From: Sphingomonadales bacterium
GTDB lineage: Bacteria > Pseudomonadota > Alphaproteobacteria > Sphingomonadales > Sphingomonadaceae
DNA length: 32,358 nucleotides
Direction of reading: 5' to 3'
Assembly: GCA_017309275.1 (NCBI GenBank)
Contig: JAFKLT010000082.1
Location: forward strand, 1 to 32,358
Under the pieces are notes generated by a model that was not told where the DNA came from, ran no database searches, and saw nothing but the letters and a program-made list of their open reading frames with translations. Made by a program: the position numbers and the translations under genes. Shown piece by piece: positions 1 to 7,770 of this stretch (positions are counted from its first letter, which is position 1; each line of letters starts with the position of its first letter).

Positions 1-1
1 T

Positions 2-1018
2 TATGTCTATGAGCCTGTAGGTGTGATCGCCGCGATCACGCCGTTCAACGATCCGCTCAACCTCGTCTGCCACAAGCTGGGACCGGCTTTTGCCGCGGGC
101 AACGCCGTGGTGTTGAAACCGGCCGAACAGGCGCCGCTCGTCGCAATCATGCTCGCCCGGCTGTTGCTCGCGGCGGGCCTTCCCGAAGAGGCGCTGTGCC
201 TATTGACCGGGCGCGGCAGCGACTTCGGCGACGCGCTGACGAGCCACGCGGATGTCGCGATGGTCAGCTTTACGGGCGGCGCGCGGGTCGGCGAGGCGAT
301 CTGCCGTACCGCAGGGATCAAGCGGCTGGCGATGGAACTCGGCGGCAACGGACCGGTGATCGTGATGGACGATGCCGATGTCGAAAAGGCTGCCGCGGCC
401 TGCGTATCGGGCGCCTTCGGTGCGGCGGGGCAGAATTGCATCGGGGTTCAGCGCATCTATGTTCATGACGCGATATTCGACGCATTTCGCCAGGCGCTGG
501 TCGCCGCGACCGAGGCGCTGCGCGTCGGCGACCCGATGGATCCCGGCACCGACGTCGGGCCGATGGTGGCGGCAGGGGATGCAGAGCGTATCATGGCCTG
601 GACCGTCGATGCGGTCGGACGCGGGGCAAAGCTGTTGGCGGGCGGCGAGCGGGCAGGGGCACTCGTGCGACCGACCTTGCTGACCGACGTTCCCGATGAC
701 GCATGCGTGGCGTGTCACGAAGCGTTCGGACCGATCGCGAGCTTGTTCCGTTTCGCCGATCTGGACCAGGCGATCGACGCCGCCAACCGCGCCGATTATT
801 CGATCCACGCGGCGGTCTTCACCGAATCGCTCCGCACCGCACGCTGGGTCGCCGGGCGGCTCCGCGCGGCCGGCGTGATGATCAATGATTCGACGGACTA
901 TCGCCTCGATGCCATGCCGTTCGGCGGCGCGGGACGGGGCAATATGGGCCGCGAGGGCGTGCGCTTTGCCGCACGCGAAATGTCGCAGACAAAGGTAATA
1001 TGCTTCCATGACGCCTAA
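2..1018 (+). CDS. Aldehyde dehydrogenase, 5'-truncated by window edge
   Basis: NAD(P)-dependent aldehyde dehydrogenase. The reading frame is open from base 2 (YVYEPVGVIAAITPFNDPLN), the usual ALDH motif that lies about 130 residues into the protein, so the N-terminus is outside the window and the GTG at 23 is not the true start. Visible landmarks are the cofactor segment FTGGARVGEA, the conserved Glu in MELGGNGP (codon 335-337) and the catalytic Cys in GQNCIGVQRI (codon 437-439). It overlaps kynU by 11 bp, so both are probably one operon. Inference: in a kynurenine cluster with ACMSD the natural role would be 2-aminomuconate-6-semialdehyde dehydrogenase. The catalytic-Cys context is not the one I remember for AmnC/NbaE, so the substrate stays open. 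Confidence 0.9.
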   Translation, partial: YVYEPVGVIAAITPFNDPLNLVCHKLGPAFAAGNAVVLKPAEQAPLVAIMLARLLLAAGLPEEALCLLTGRGSDFGDALTSHADVAMVSFTGGARVGEAICRTAGIKRLAMELGGNGPVIVMDDADVEKAAAACVSGAFGAAGQNCIGVQRIYVHDAIFDAFRQALVAATEALRVGDPMDPGTDVGPMVAAGDAERIMAWTVDAVGRGAKLLAGGERAGALVRPTLLTDVPDDACVACHEAFGPIASLFRFADLDQAIDAANRADYSIHAAVFTESLRTARWVAGRLRAAGVMINDSTDYRLDAMPFGGAGRGNMGREGVRFAAREMSQTKVICFHDA

Positions 1019-2270
1019 TGCCGAAATGACAGAATCGATCGACCGCGCGGCCTGCGAGGCGATGGACCGCGCCGATCCGCTGGCACCGCTGCGGGACCGC
1101 TTCGATCTGCCCGAGGGGATGCTTTATCTGGACGGCAACTCACTGGGTGCGATGCCGAAGGATGCGAGCGCGCGCGCTCACTACGTCGTTACGCGCGAGT
1201 GGGGCGCCGACCTGATCAAGAGTTGGAATAGCGCGGGCTGGTTCGACCTGCCCGTGCGGCTGGGCGACAAGCTGGCGCCGCTGATCGGCGCCGCGCCGGG
1301 CGAGGTCGTCATATGCGATTCCACCAGCCAGAATCTCTTCAAGGTGCTGTCGGCCGCGGTCGCGCTGCGCCCGGACCGCAGCGTGCTGATCCTTGAGGGC
1401 AGCAACTTTCCGACGAACAACTATATTGCACAGGGTGTCGCCGCCGCGACCGGCGGGCGCGTGAAGGTGCGGCTCTGCGAGAAGGACGAGATTGCGGAGG
1501 CGATCGACGAACAGACGATCGCCGTTGCCATCACCCACGTCCACTACAAGACGGGCCATATCCACGACATGGCTGCGATCACGGCGCGTGCGCAGAAATC
1601 GGGCGCGCTCGCGATCTGGGACCTTTGCCACAGCGCGGGCGCGATGCCCGTCGACCTGAACGGCTGCAACGCCGACTTCGCGGTCGGCTGTACCTATAAG
1701 TATCTTAACGGCGGCCCGGGTTCGCCCGCGTTCCTGTTCGCGGCGAAGCGCCATCAGGGGCAGGCGCTTCAGCCCGTCACCGGCTGGTGGGGCCATGCGG
1801 CGCCCTTTGCCTTCGAGCCCGGATATCGTCCGCAACACGACATTCGCCAGTTCCTGATCGGCACTCAGCCGATCCTGTCGATGACGCTCGTCGAGACCGG
1901 TCTCGACCTCCATCTGTCGGCCGACATGGAGATGATCCGGGACAAATCGATGGCGCTCACCGATCTTTTCATCCGCCTGGTCGAGGATCGCTGCGCGGGG
2001 CATGGCTTTACGCTCGCCTCGCCCCGAGACGCCCGCGCACGCGGTAGCCAGGTGTCCTTCGCGCATCCCGACGGCTATCCGATCATGCGCGCGCTGATCG
2101 CGGCGGGCGTGATCGGCGACTTCCGCGCGCCCGACACGGTGCGCTTCGGTTTCACGCCGCTCTATGTCGGTTATGTCGACGTGTGGGACGCGGTCGACCG
2201 CCTTGTCGCGATCATGGACGGTGGCGTCTGGAAATTGCCCGAACATCAGGTACGCGACGCGGTCACATGA
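1008..2270 (+). CDS. kynU: Kynureninase
   Basis: PLP enzyme that cleaves kynurenine or 3-hydroxykynurenine to (3-hydroxy)anthranilate and alanine, in the cytoplasm. The 420-aa length matches the family. Visible family features are YLDGNSLGAMP near the N-terminus, the DLCHSAGAMPVDL segment and the PLP-binding lysine K231 in TYKYLNGGPGSP (codon 1698-1700). The ATG at 1008 lies inside the last codons of the upstream aldehyde dehydrogenase (11-bp overlap), which suggests translational coupling; an in-frame ATG at 1026 is an alternative. The permease gene follows after 22 bp. Together with ACMSD downstream this points to the 3-hydroxyanthranilate branch rather than plain anthranilate production. 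Confidence 0.96.
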   Translation: MTPNAEMTESIDRAACEAMDRADPLAPLRDRFDLPEGMLYLDGNSLGAMPKDASARAHYVVTREWGADLIKSWNSAGWFDLPVRLGDKLAPLIGAAPGEVVICDSTSQNLFKVLSAAVALRPDRSVLILEGSNFPTNNYIAQGVAAATGGRVKVRLCEKDEIAEAIDEQTIAVAITHVHYKTGHIHDMAAITARAQKSGALAIWDLCHSAGAMPVDLNGCNADFAVGCTYKYLNGGPGSPAFLFAAKRHQGQALQPVTGWWGHAAPFAFEPGYRPQHDIRQFLIGTQPILSMTLVETGLDLHLSADMEMIRDKSMALTDLFIRLVEDRCAGHGFTLASPRDARARGSQVSFAHPDGYPIMRALIAAGVIGDFRAPDTVRFGFTPLYVGYVDVWDAVDRLVAIMDGGVWKLPEHQVRDAVT

Positions 2271-2292
2271 ACGCGCGGCAAGGGGGACGATA

Positions 2293-3675
2293 ATGGAAGA
2301 ACAGGCCTACCTGGACCGCGAAGCGGGTCTCGAACGCGGGCTGAGCAAGGCCCAGATCATCATGATCGGCCTGGGCGGCGCGATCGGTACCGGCCTGTTC
2401 ATGGGATCGGGCATCGCGATCGGTTATGCCGGTCCCGGCGTGCTCGTCAGCTATATGATCGCCGCGCTGATCGCGGTGATCATGGTGTTCAGCCTGTCCG
2501 AAATGGCTGTCGTCCACCCGACCGCGGGATCGTTCGGTACCTATGCCGAAATCTATCTCGGCCCGCTGGCGGGCTTCGTCGTCCGCTATACCTATTGGAT
2601 CCAGCAGGTCCTGCTGATCGGCAGCGAGGCGGTGGCCGTCGGCATCTATATGGGCTGGTGGTTTCCGGGCACGCCGGTTTGGATGTGGGCGCTCGGCAGC
2701 GCGCTGACGGTCGTCTGGGTCAACACCCGCGCGGTGCATAATTTCGGCTCGGTCGAATATTGGCTGACCGTGATCAAGGTATCCGCGATCGTCGCCTTCA
2801 TCATCGTCGGTCTCAGCCGCATTTTCGGGATCGTGGGTGATCCGGTCGGGCTCCATAATGTGACCGGGCTTGCCGGCGGTTTTCTGCCCAACGGCTTTTC
2901 GGGCGTCTGGCTTGCCGTGCTGATGGCGCTCTTTTCCTTCATGGGGATCGAGTTCGTCGTCGGCACCGCCAGCGAGGCAAAGGATCCGAAGACGGCGATC
3001 CCGGCGGCGCTCCGGACGATGGCGGCGCGGCTGTTCCTCTTTTACATTCTGGCGCTATTCATCATCATCGCCTTCCTGCCCTGGACGCAGTCGGGCGCAA
3101 AGGTCGTCACCGAAAGCCCCTTCGTAAAGATGTTCGCAAGCGCGGGGATTCCCTATGCGGCGGGCATCATGAACTTTGTCGTCGCGTCGGCGGCGCTGTC
3201 GGCGATGAACACCAGCATCTACCTGGGCGCGCGGATGCTCTTCTCGCTCGCGCGGGGCGGCTATGCGCCGCGAAAGCTGGGCGAACTCAACGCGCAGCAT
3301 GTTCCGATGCGCGCGACGATCGTCACCGGCGTCGGCATCCTTGCCGCGGCGTCGCTGTCGATCCTGACCCCGCTCGCCTATAATTACCTATTCGGCATCG
3401 TGCTGTTCGGCGGCCTGCTTGTCTGGAGCGCGATCCTGATCAGCCATCTGCGCTTTCGCAGAAAGCATCGGACGGCCGACCTGCCGGTGCGGATGCCCTT
3501 CTTCCCTTATGCGCAGATACTGGGCCTGGTCCTGCTCGGTGCGATTACCGTCACGATGGCGCTCGATGCCGACTGGCAGGTCGCGGTGTTCGCCGGCGTA
3601 CCCTGGCTGGTCGCGATCGTTATCGCCTATTTCGTCTGGCGGCGCGTGGCCCGGGGTTCGGCCAGCCCGCTCTGA
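2293..3675 (+). CDS. APC-family amino-acid permease
   Basis: Inner-membrane amino-acid transporter of the APC/AAT type, 460 aa with about twelve hydrophobic segments. The N-terminus has the family signature GLSKAQIIMIGLGGAIGTGL, the first transmembrane substrate-binding segment. Farther on, FSFMGIEFVVGTASEAKDPK is the usual TM6/loop motif. The frame is open farther upstream (to 2164), but the ATG at 2293 is chosen because an AAGGGGGA Shine-Dalgarno lies just before it and family similarity begins there. It is 22 bp after kynU, so it likely imports tryptophan, kynurenine or a related aromatic amino acid; this substrate is inferred only from context. Its last 49 bp overlap the convergent LysR gene. 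Confidence 0.9.
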   Translation: MEEQAYLDREAGLERGLSKAQIIMIGLGGAIGTGLFMGSGIAIGYAGPGVLVSYMIAALIAVIMVFSLSEMAVVHPTAGSFGTYAEIYLGPLAGFVVRYTYWIQQVLLIGSEAVAVGIYMGWWFPGTPVWMWALGSALTVVWVNTRAVHNFGSVEYWLTVIKVSAIVAFIIVGLSRIFGIVGDPVGLHNVTGLAGGFLPNGFSGVWLAVLMALFSFMGIEFVVGTASEAKDPKTAIPAALRTMAARLFLFYILALFIIIAFLPWTQSGAKVVTESPFVKMFASAGIPYAAGIMNFVVASAALSAMNTSIYLGARMLFSLARGGYAPRKLGELNAQHVPMRATIVTGVGILAAASLSILTPLAYNYLFGIVLFGGLLVWSAILISHLRFRRKHRTADLPVRMPFFPYAQILGLVLLGAITVTMALDADWQVAVFAGVPWLVAIVIAYFVWRRVARGSASPL

Positions 3676-4619
3676 TCCTGTCCCAGCTCGTCGCGGATTT
3701 CGGCGGCGACCTCGTGGACGACGGTCATGAAATAGGCGGCGGCGGCCGACAGTTCGACATTGGCATGCATCGTCGCGCCGATCCGTGAGCCCGCACCTTC
3801 CAGCGTCACCGGCAGTGCGGTCAGTCCCGCTTGGCTCAGGCCGACTTGGTGCGGCATCGCGGCGAGCATGTCGGTGCTGACCAGAAGCGCATGGTTGGTC
3901 AGGATCGACACCGATTCGATCACGTCGAGCGGCGGCTCCAGATCCTCGTGGCGAAAGGCCTGGTCGATCTGCCGGCGGAGCGATGTTTGCGTCGGCGGCA
4001 TCACCCAGGCCTGGTCGACAAGATCGGCAAGCGTGAGCGAGGCGCGCGTCGCCAGCGGATGCCCCTCGCGGACCATGATCGACACGGTGTCGAGATAGAG
4101 CACTTCCTGTTTAAGGCCCTCGCGCTCGCGATATTCCGGGAGGCGGCCCAGCACGACGTCGATGTCGCCGGTGCGCAACCCCGGCATGAGCCGGTCGATC
4201 GTCCCTTCGGCAACCGTCACCGCAATCCCCGGGCGCCGTTCGCGCAGCCGTGCAAGCGCGCGCGGCAGCAGCGAGGTCGACGCCGCAAGCAGGGTGCCGA
4301 CATGGACGCGGCCCGACAGGCCTTCCTCCAGCGACTGCAATTCCTCGCCCGCATGGCGAAGTTGCGCGAGGATCAGCTTGGCATGCTTGATCATAACATG
4401 GCCGAAATCGGTGGGCGTCACGCCACGCGAGGAGCGTTCGAACAGTTGGACGCCCAGCGCATCTTCCAGCTCCTTGATGCTCTTCGTCGCTGCCGGTTGC
4501 GCGATGTTCAACGCCTGCGATCCCTTCAGAACCGTGCCTTCGTCGGCGATCGCGGTGAGCAGGCGAAGCTGACGCAGCTTCAGCCGGCTGAGCAGGAAGT
4601 TCTCGTGAAATTTAGGCAT
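3627..4619 (-). CDS. LysR-type transcriptional regulator
   Basis: DNA-binding regulator of 330 aa. The N-terminal winged helix-turn-helix covers roughly residues 10-75 (LRQLRLLTAIADEGTVLKGSQ, then IAQPAATKSIKELEDALGVQ). A periplasmic-binding-protein-like effector domain follows. It resembles the PcaQ/GbpR subgroup, which often controls aromatic or sugar catabolism. The start at 4619 is preferred over the longer in-frame GTG/TTG-type extension to 4676 because GGGAGGGAG lies about 8 nt upstream. It is transcribed divergently from the ACMSD gene and convergently with the permease, ending 49 bp inside the permease. It is the natural candidate regulator for the kynurenine genes; the inducer is not visible. 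Confidence 0.92.
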   Translation of the reverse strand: MPKFHENFLLSRLKLRQLRLLTAIADEGTVLKGSQALNIAQPAATKSIKELEDALGVQLFERSSRGVTPTDFGHVMIKHAKLILAQLRHAGEELQSLEEGLSGRVHVGTLLAASTSLLPRALARLRERRPGIAVTVAEGTIDRLMPGLRTGDIDVVLGRLPEYREREGLKQEVLYLDTVSIMVREGHPLATRASLTLADLVDQAWVMPPTQTSLRRQIDQAFRHEDLEPPLDVIESVSILTNHALLVSTDMLAAMPHQVGLSQAGLTALPVTLEGAGSRIGATMHANVELSAAAAYFMTVVHEVAAEIRDELGQDQSGLAEPRATRRQTK

Positions 4620-4781
4620 GATGCGTCTCCCTCCCTGTTTGGAACGGGTATAGCCTTTTTGTAATATCAAGGGCAAGTCTCGGGATTATTGTTGATAGCT
4701 AGCCCTCGTTACTCAGCCTCATAGCCCGCGCGCATCGGCGGTCGGCGGGAAGAGCGATGGGATAGGGGTGCGGCTACAATC
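4620..4781. promoter_or_regulatory. Divergent LysR/ACMSD control region
   Basis: This 162-bp gap separates the divergent LysR and ACMSD genes and must contain both promoters and probably the LysR sites. The centre (4650-4710) is AT-richer than its surroundings. It holds GATAGCTAGC at about 4694-4703 and repeated ATAGCC near 4650 and 4721. No single convincing T-N11-A dyad stands out, so exact sites are not called. Confidence 0.5.
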
Positions 4782-5798
4782 ATGACTGACGATGGCGCGA
4801 AACAGGCGGCCGTGATCGATATGCACAGCCACTTCTTCCCTATGATGGACGCCGCCTATCGCGCGCGTGCAGAGGCCGAGGGATTGCCCTGGCTTCGCGA
4901 CGACGGTGAGGGCAGGGGCTTCATCATGCAGGGCGCGAAGACGTTCCGCCCGGTCGATGACATTCTATGGAACCCGGCGCGCCGCGTCGAGGCGCTCGAC
5001 GAGCAGGGGATCGACCTGCAGATCATCTGCGCGACGCCGATCATGTTCGGTTACAGCCGTCCGGCGCAGCAGGCGCTCGAATGCGCGCAGCGGTTCAACG
5101 ACGCTGCGCTCGACTTCTGCTCCCACGCTCCCGACCGAATGATGGCGCTGGCGCAGGTGCCGCTGCAGGATATCGACCTGTCGTGCCGCGAGGTCAGCCG
5201 CGCGATGGAAAGCGGTCATCTGGGCGTCCAGATCGGCAACCATATGGGTCTCCGCAATCTCGACGACGAAGGCATATTGACCTTCCTGACGCATTGCGCG
5301 GAAGTTGGAGCGGCGGTGCTGGTCCACCCTTGGGACATGATGGCGCGCGAGCGCATGCCCAAATATATGCTCCCCTGGCTCGTCGCGATGCCGGCGGAGA
5401 CGCAGCTTTCGATCCTGTCGCTGATCCTTTCGGGCGCCTTCGAGCGCTTGCCGCGCAATCTGCGCATCTGCTTCGGCCACGGCGGCGGCAGCTTCGCCTT
5501 CCTGCTCGGCAGGGTCGAAAATGCCTGGAAATATCGCGACATCGTCCGCGTCGACTGTCCCAACCCGCCGTCGACCTATGTCGATCGCTTTTTCGTCGAT
5601 TCGGCGGTGTTCGATCCGCGCGCGCTTACCCTGCTCGTCGAGGTGATGGGCGAGGACCGCATCCTGCTCGGCTCCGACCATCCTTTCCCGCTCGGCGAGC
5701 AGGACATCGGAGCCCTGGTACGCGAGCATGACGGGCTGTCGGGCGCGCAAAAGGCGAAGATCCTCAGCGGCAATTCGCGGACGTTCCTGAACCTGTAA
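4782..5798 (+). CDS. nbaD: 2-amino-3-carboxymuconate-6-semialdehyde decarboxylase (ACMSD)
   Basis: Zinc-dependent amidohydrolase-superfamily decarboxylase that converts the ring-opened product of 3-hydroxyanthranilate to 2-aminomuconate semialdehyde. The 338-aa protein aligns well by eye with the Pseudomonas fluorescens enzyme. The metal ligands are visible: H15 and H17 in DMHSHFF, H182 in LVHPWDMM, D299 in [12 protein letters not shown], and the active-site H233 in [15 protein letters not shown]. The long motif [20 protein letters not shown] is diagnostic of this family. One oddity is His instead of the usual Tyr right after the D299 ligand. The gene is divergent from the LysR regulator. The dioxygenase (nbaC) and later steps are not in the window. 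Confidence 0.95.
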   Translation: MTDDGAKQAAVIDMHSHFFPMMDAAYRARAEAEGLPWLRDDGEGRGFIMQGAKTFRPVDDILWNPARRVEALDEQGIDLQIICATPIMFGYSRPAQQALECAQRFNDAALDFCSHAPDRMMALAQVPLQDIDLSCREVSRAMESGHLGVQIGNHMGLRNLDDEGILTFLTHCAEVGAAVLVHPWDMMARERMPKYMLPWLVAMPAETQLSILSLILSGAFERLPRNLRICFGHGGGSFAFLLGRVENAWKYRDIVRVDCPNPPSTYVDRFFVDSAVFDPRALTLLVEVMGEDRILLGSDHPFPLGEQDIGALVREHDGLSGAQKAKILSGNSRTFLNL

Positions 5799-5871
5799 TC
5801 ACAGCGGTTGGCGGCTTTAGGGCGAGCATCTCTCTCCCTTCCGAAATCGGCCAGAACCATGCTCTTTGCTC

Positions 5872-6213
5872 ATGGGCTTTGTAGGCTCAGCGGCTGCGCT
5901 GCGTCGTGCGATCGAGTTGGCGAAACAGCGCGGAACGGTCCGGACAAAGGATTTGGAAGCGATCGGCATCCCCCGACAATATCCTCCTATAATGTGCAAC
6001 GAAGGATTGCTCATTCGGGTGGGCTACGGCGTTTACCGGGCCGCAACCGACGCGGGTTTCAGCATGATCACGCCGGAGGAGGAGGGAGTCTCGCGATTAT
6101 CGAGCTCAACCAACCATCCGATTTTTACTCCGAATGACGCCTATTCGTTACTCTGCCCTCCTCTTCTTTACGCCTGTGCGCTTCCCGCGGCTATTCACCG
6201 TCTGCTGCCATAG
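5872..6213 (+). pseudogene. AbiEi-like antitoxin N-terminal remnant
   Basis: The first 50-55 residues (LRRAIELAKQRGTVRTKDLE, then IPRQYPPIMCNEGLLIRVGYGVYRA split over the following codons) look like the N-terminal winged-helix domain of AbiEi-type (type IV) antitoxin/transcriptional regulators. After YRAA the reading frame loses all resemblance and stops at 6213, so the C-terminal part of the antitoxin is missing. No AbiEii nucleotidyltransferase toxin follows. I read it as a truncated relic beside ACMSD. Base composition drops after about 6080, consistent with a junction there. It could alternatively be a short stand-alone HTH protein of 114 aa. Confidence 0.5.
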
Positions 6214-6731
6214 ATCGACAATGACGGCATAAATTCTACCCTGTTGCCACGATGGAGCGAAAATTTATCATCGATGGTCGGGTCGTATGTACCGACATAG
6301 CCGTCACAGAATATCTGCTCGATTATTACGGCCCAGCGCGCAGGCGACGAGGCGCCAAGGAGTGGACTGTGGTAGACGGTCTTTCGGATATCGCACCTAG
6401 ACGACGCGACCGACAAGTTTTCGATACAGCGGGTCGGTTCCATAGAGCCGGTGCTTCTCCATCATCCGCGGTGACAGGCTGAGGAGTCGTGCGGCCTTGA
6501 GCGTGCGCAAAGCGAAATGGTGGGGCTTTCGACGTCATCGTGAGCATCATTCAGGCAAGCGCCGGATTGGCGCGCCTGACTCAACTCACTTGCTCTCGGG
6601 ACATGCTTCGATGGCTGCTTTGCGCCCGACGGCGACTAGTCTCTAACCGACCAACTTCGCTCGTTAGCCGTTGATGGAAAGCCGGCGTGAGCCTTATCGC
6701 TCGATTTGACCCTGCGATATCTGCGCTCACG
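6214..6731. other. Gene-poor stretch with remnants
   Basis: Apart from the minus-strand fragment at 6397-6534, no convincing gene is seen. Short overlapping ORFs on both strands lack a Shine-Dalgarno, family resemblance or matching codon use. The stretch is less GC-rich than the flanking operons, and I take it as decayed DNA. Confidence 0.5.
6397..6534 (-). pseudogene. Unidentified C-terminal gene fragment
   Basis: A 45-codon stretch read on the minus strand, open only from a stop at 6535-6537 and ending at a TAG at 6397. It encodes residues including TLKAARLLSLSPRMMEKHRL, then YGTDPLYRKLVGRVV. The sequence has the look of a genuine protein end with a helix-turn-helix-like segment, but has no start codon or upstream part. 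I do not recognise the family. It sits in the middle of the remnant region between ACMSD and iclR. Confidence 0.3.
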
Positions 6732-6914
6732 ATGACACCCGAATGTGAATTGTGGGCGTTCGAGAATAAGTGTGGCGATCAGGCTGCGGTGTGGATCGCC
6801 GAACGGATTGGCACGTTGGCATGCGAATACTATGCCACTGGTGTGACACAGTGGAAGATGATTGCGGAGGAACTATCCATTCTTTGGACCGGCGACCTGC
6901 TTTTGCCGATGTAG
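6732..6914 (+). CDS. Small DUF6961-like protein
   Basis: A 60-aa ORF whose sequence (MTPECELWAFENKCGDQAAV, then WIAERIGTLACEYYATGVTQWKMIAEEL) follows the pattern of small sphingomonad proteins I associate with DUF6961: MTPE-ELW at the start, an xxIAERIGxLA core, and GVxxWxxIAE near the end. The start at 6732 is chosen by that pattern; the frame is open back to 6687. No function is known to me. The C-terminus (SILWTGDLLLPM) diverges from what I expect, so the copy may be decaying like its neighbours. Confidence 0.45.
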   Translation: MTPECELWAFENKCGDQAAVWIAERIGTLACEYYATGVTQWKMIAEELSILWTGDLLLPM

Positions 6915-7056
6915 AAAAGGGCGGCGCGCCGAAACTCATCAGGACATGATCTCCGAGGTCGCCGTGACGAAATAGGATGTTTACCAAACGATATAGGATG
7001 CATTGTAGGAGGTTGAATGTTCTAACTTTGTTCTCGCCAAATCAGGAGCAAAGATC

Positions 7057-7770
7057 ATGGGGCAGATTACCGGAATCCCGCATCGGATCCTTAACGGGAG
7101 CCCGGTTTCCAGCAACACAACGATCACCGTCTACGAGGCGGGAACCTTCACACCTCTGTTGCTGTTCAGCGACGAGGCGCTGACAAGCCCGATTGCGAAC
7201 CCACTAGCCGTAGCCTCGGGCAACCCGATCCCATCCCTGTTCCACAGCTTTGCCGGTGACGTCCGGGTTAAGGCCACCGACGGCGGCAGCACGATTTTCG
7301 ATGATGATCCCTATGATCGTCCGGTCAGTCAATTGAAACTGGCTTCCCTCTCTGGCGGGGAGATGGTTGGAACGGATCGCGGCGTCAGCGTCCAGACGGA
7401 GCTTAAGGATCGCGGTACGGTAATCGATGGTCAGACTCTGACAGCCCCGCTAGTCCTCAGTCCCGGCGGAAAATATGTCGGTCGGGGCCGCGCCGACCAA
7501 GTATTGATGTCAAACGAGTCGAACGGAGTCATAACCCCGCAACCGAGCGGCGGAGATTTCAATTATTTCAGTGAAACGAGCGATTTCTTCGTGCAGCCAG
7601 CTGGTGCGCAAACAATGTCCGCTTCTAGTGTCTACGTCCAAAAGCGACCTGACAGAAATCGGCCAATCAATCCATGCTCATACCAATCGAAATTCGGCGG
7701 GCGGCGGCAACGAGCTGTGGCGCGAGCGCGAGGAGTTGTTCTTCGCGGAGGCGATCGGATGCGCCGGTAA
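7057..7770 (+). pseudogene. Phage tailspike-like protein, truncated
   Basis: The ORF begins at an ATG with AGGAG 9-10 nt upstream, so its start looks intact. The N-terminal 100 residues contain the repeat-like pattern TVYEAGTFTPLLLFSDEALT followed by SPIANPLAVASG, typical of head-binding or adaptor domains of phage tail fibres and tailspikes. GGKYVGRGRADQVLMSNESN comes next, where a right-handed beta-helix would begin. After about residue 195 (base 7640) the sequence becomes basic and unstructured, because the frame runs into the antisense of the iclR 3' end (iclR stops at 7667). The depolymerase/beta-helix body is missing, so this is probably a 5' fragment left by a rearrangement. Confidence 0.55.

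Noticed and set aside
16-25. GTG at 23 as start of the aldehyde dehydrogenase
   Set aside because: The conserved ALDH sequence continues upstream to base 2, so the gene simply enters from outside the window.
3831-4664. 277-aa plus-strand ORF
   Set aside because: It is antisense to the LysR gene, has very Arg/Gln-rich translation and shows no family resemblance.
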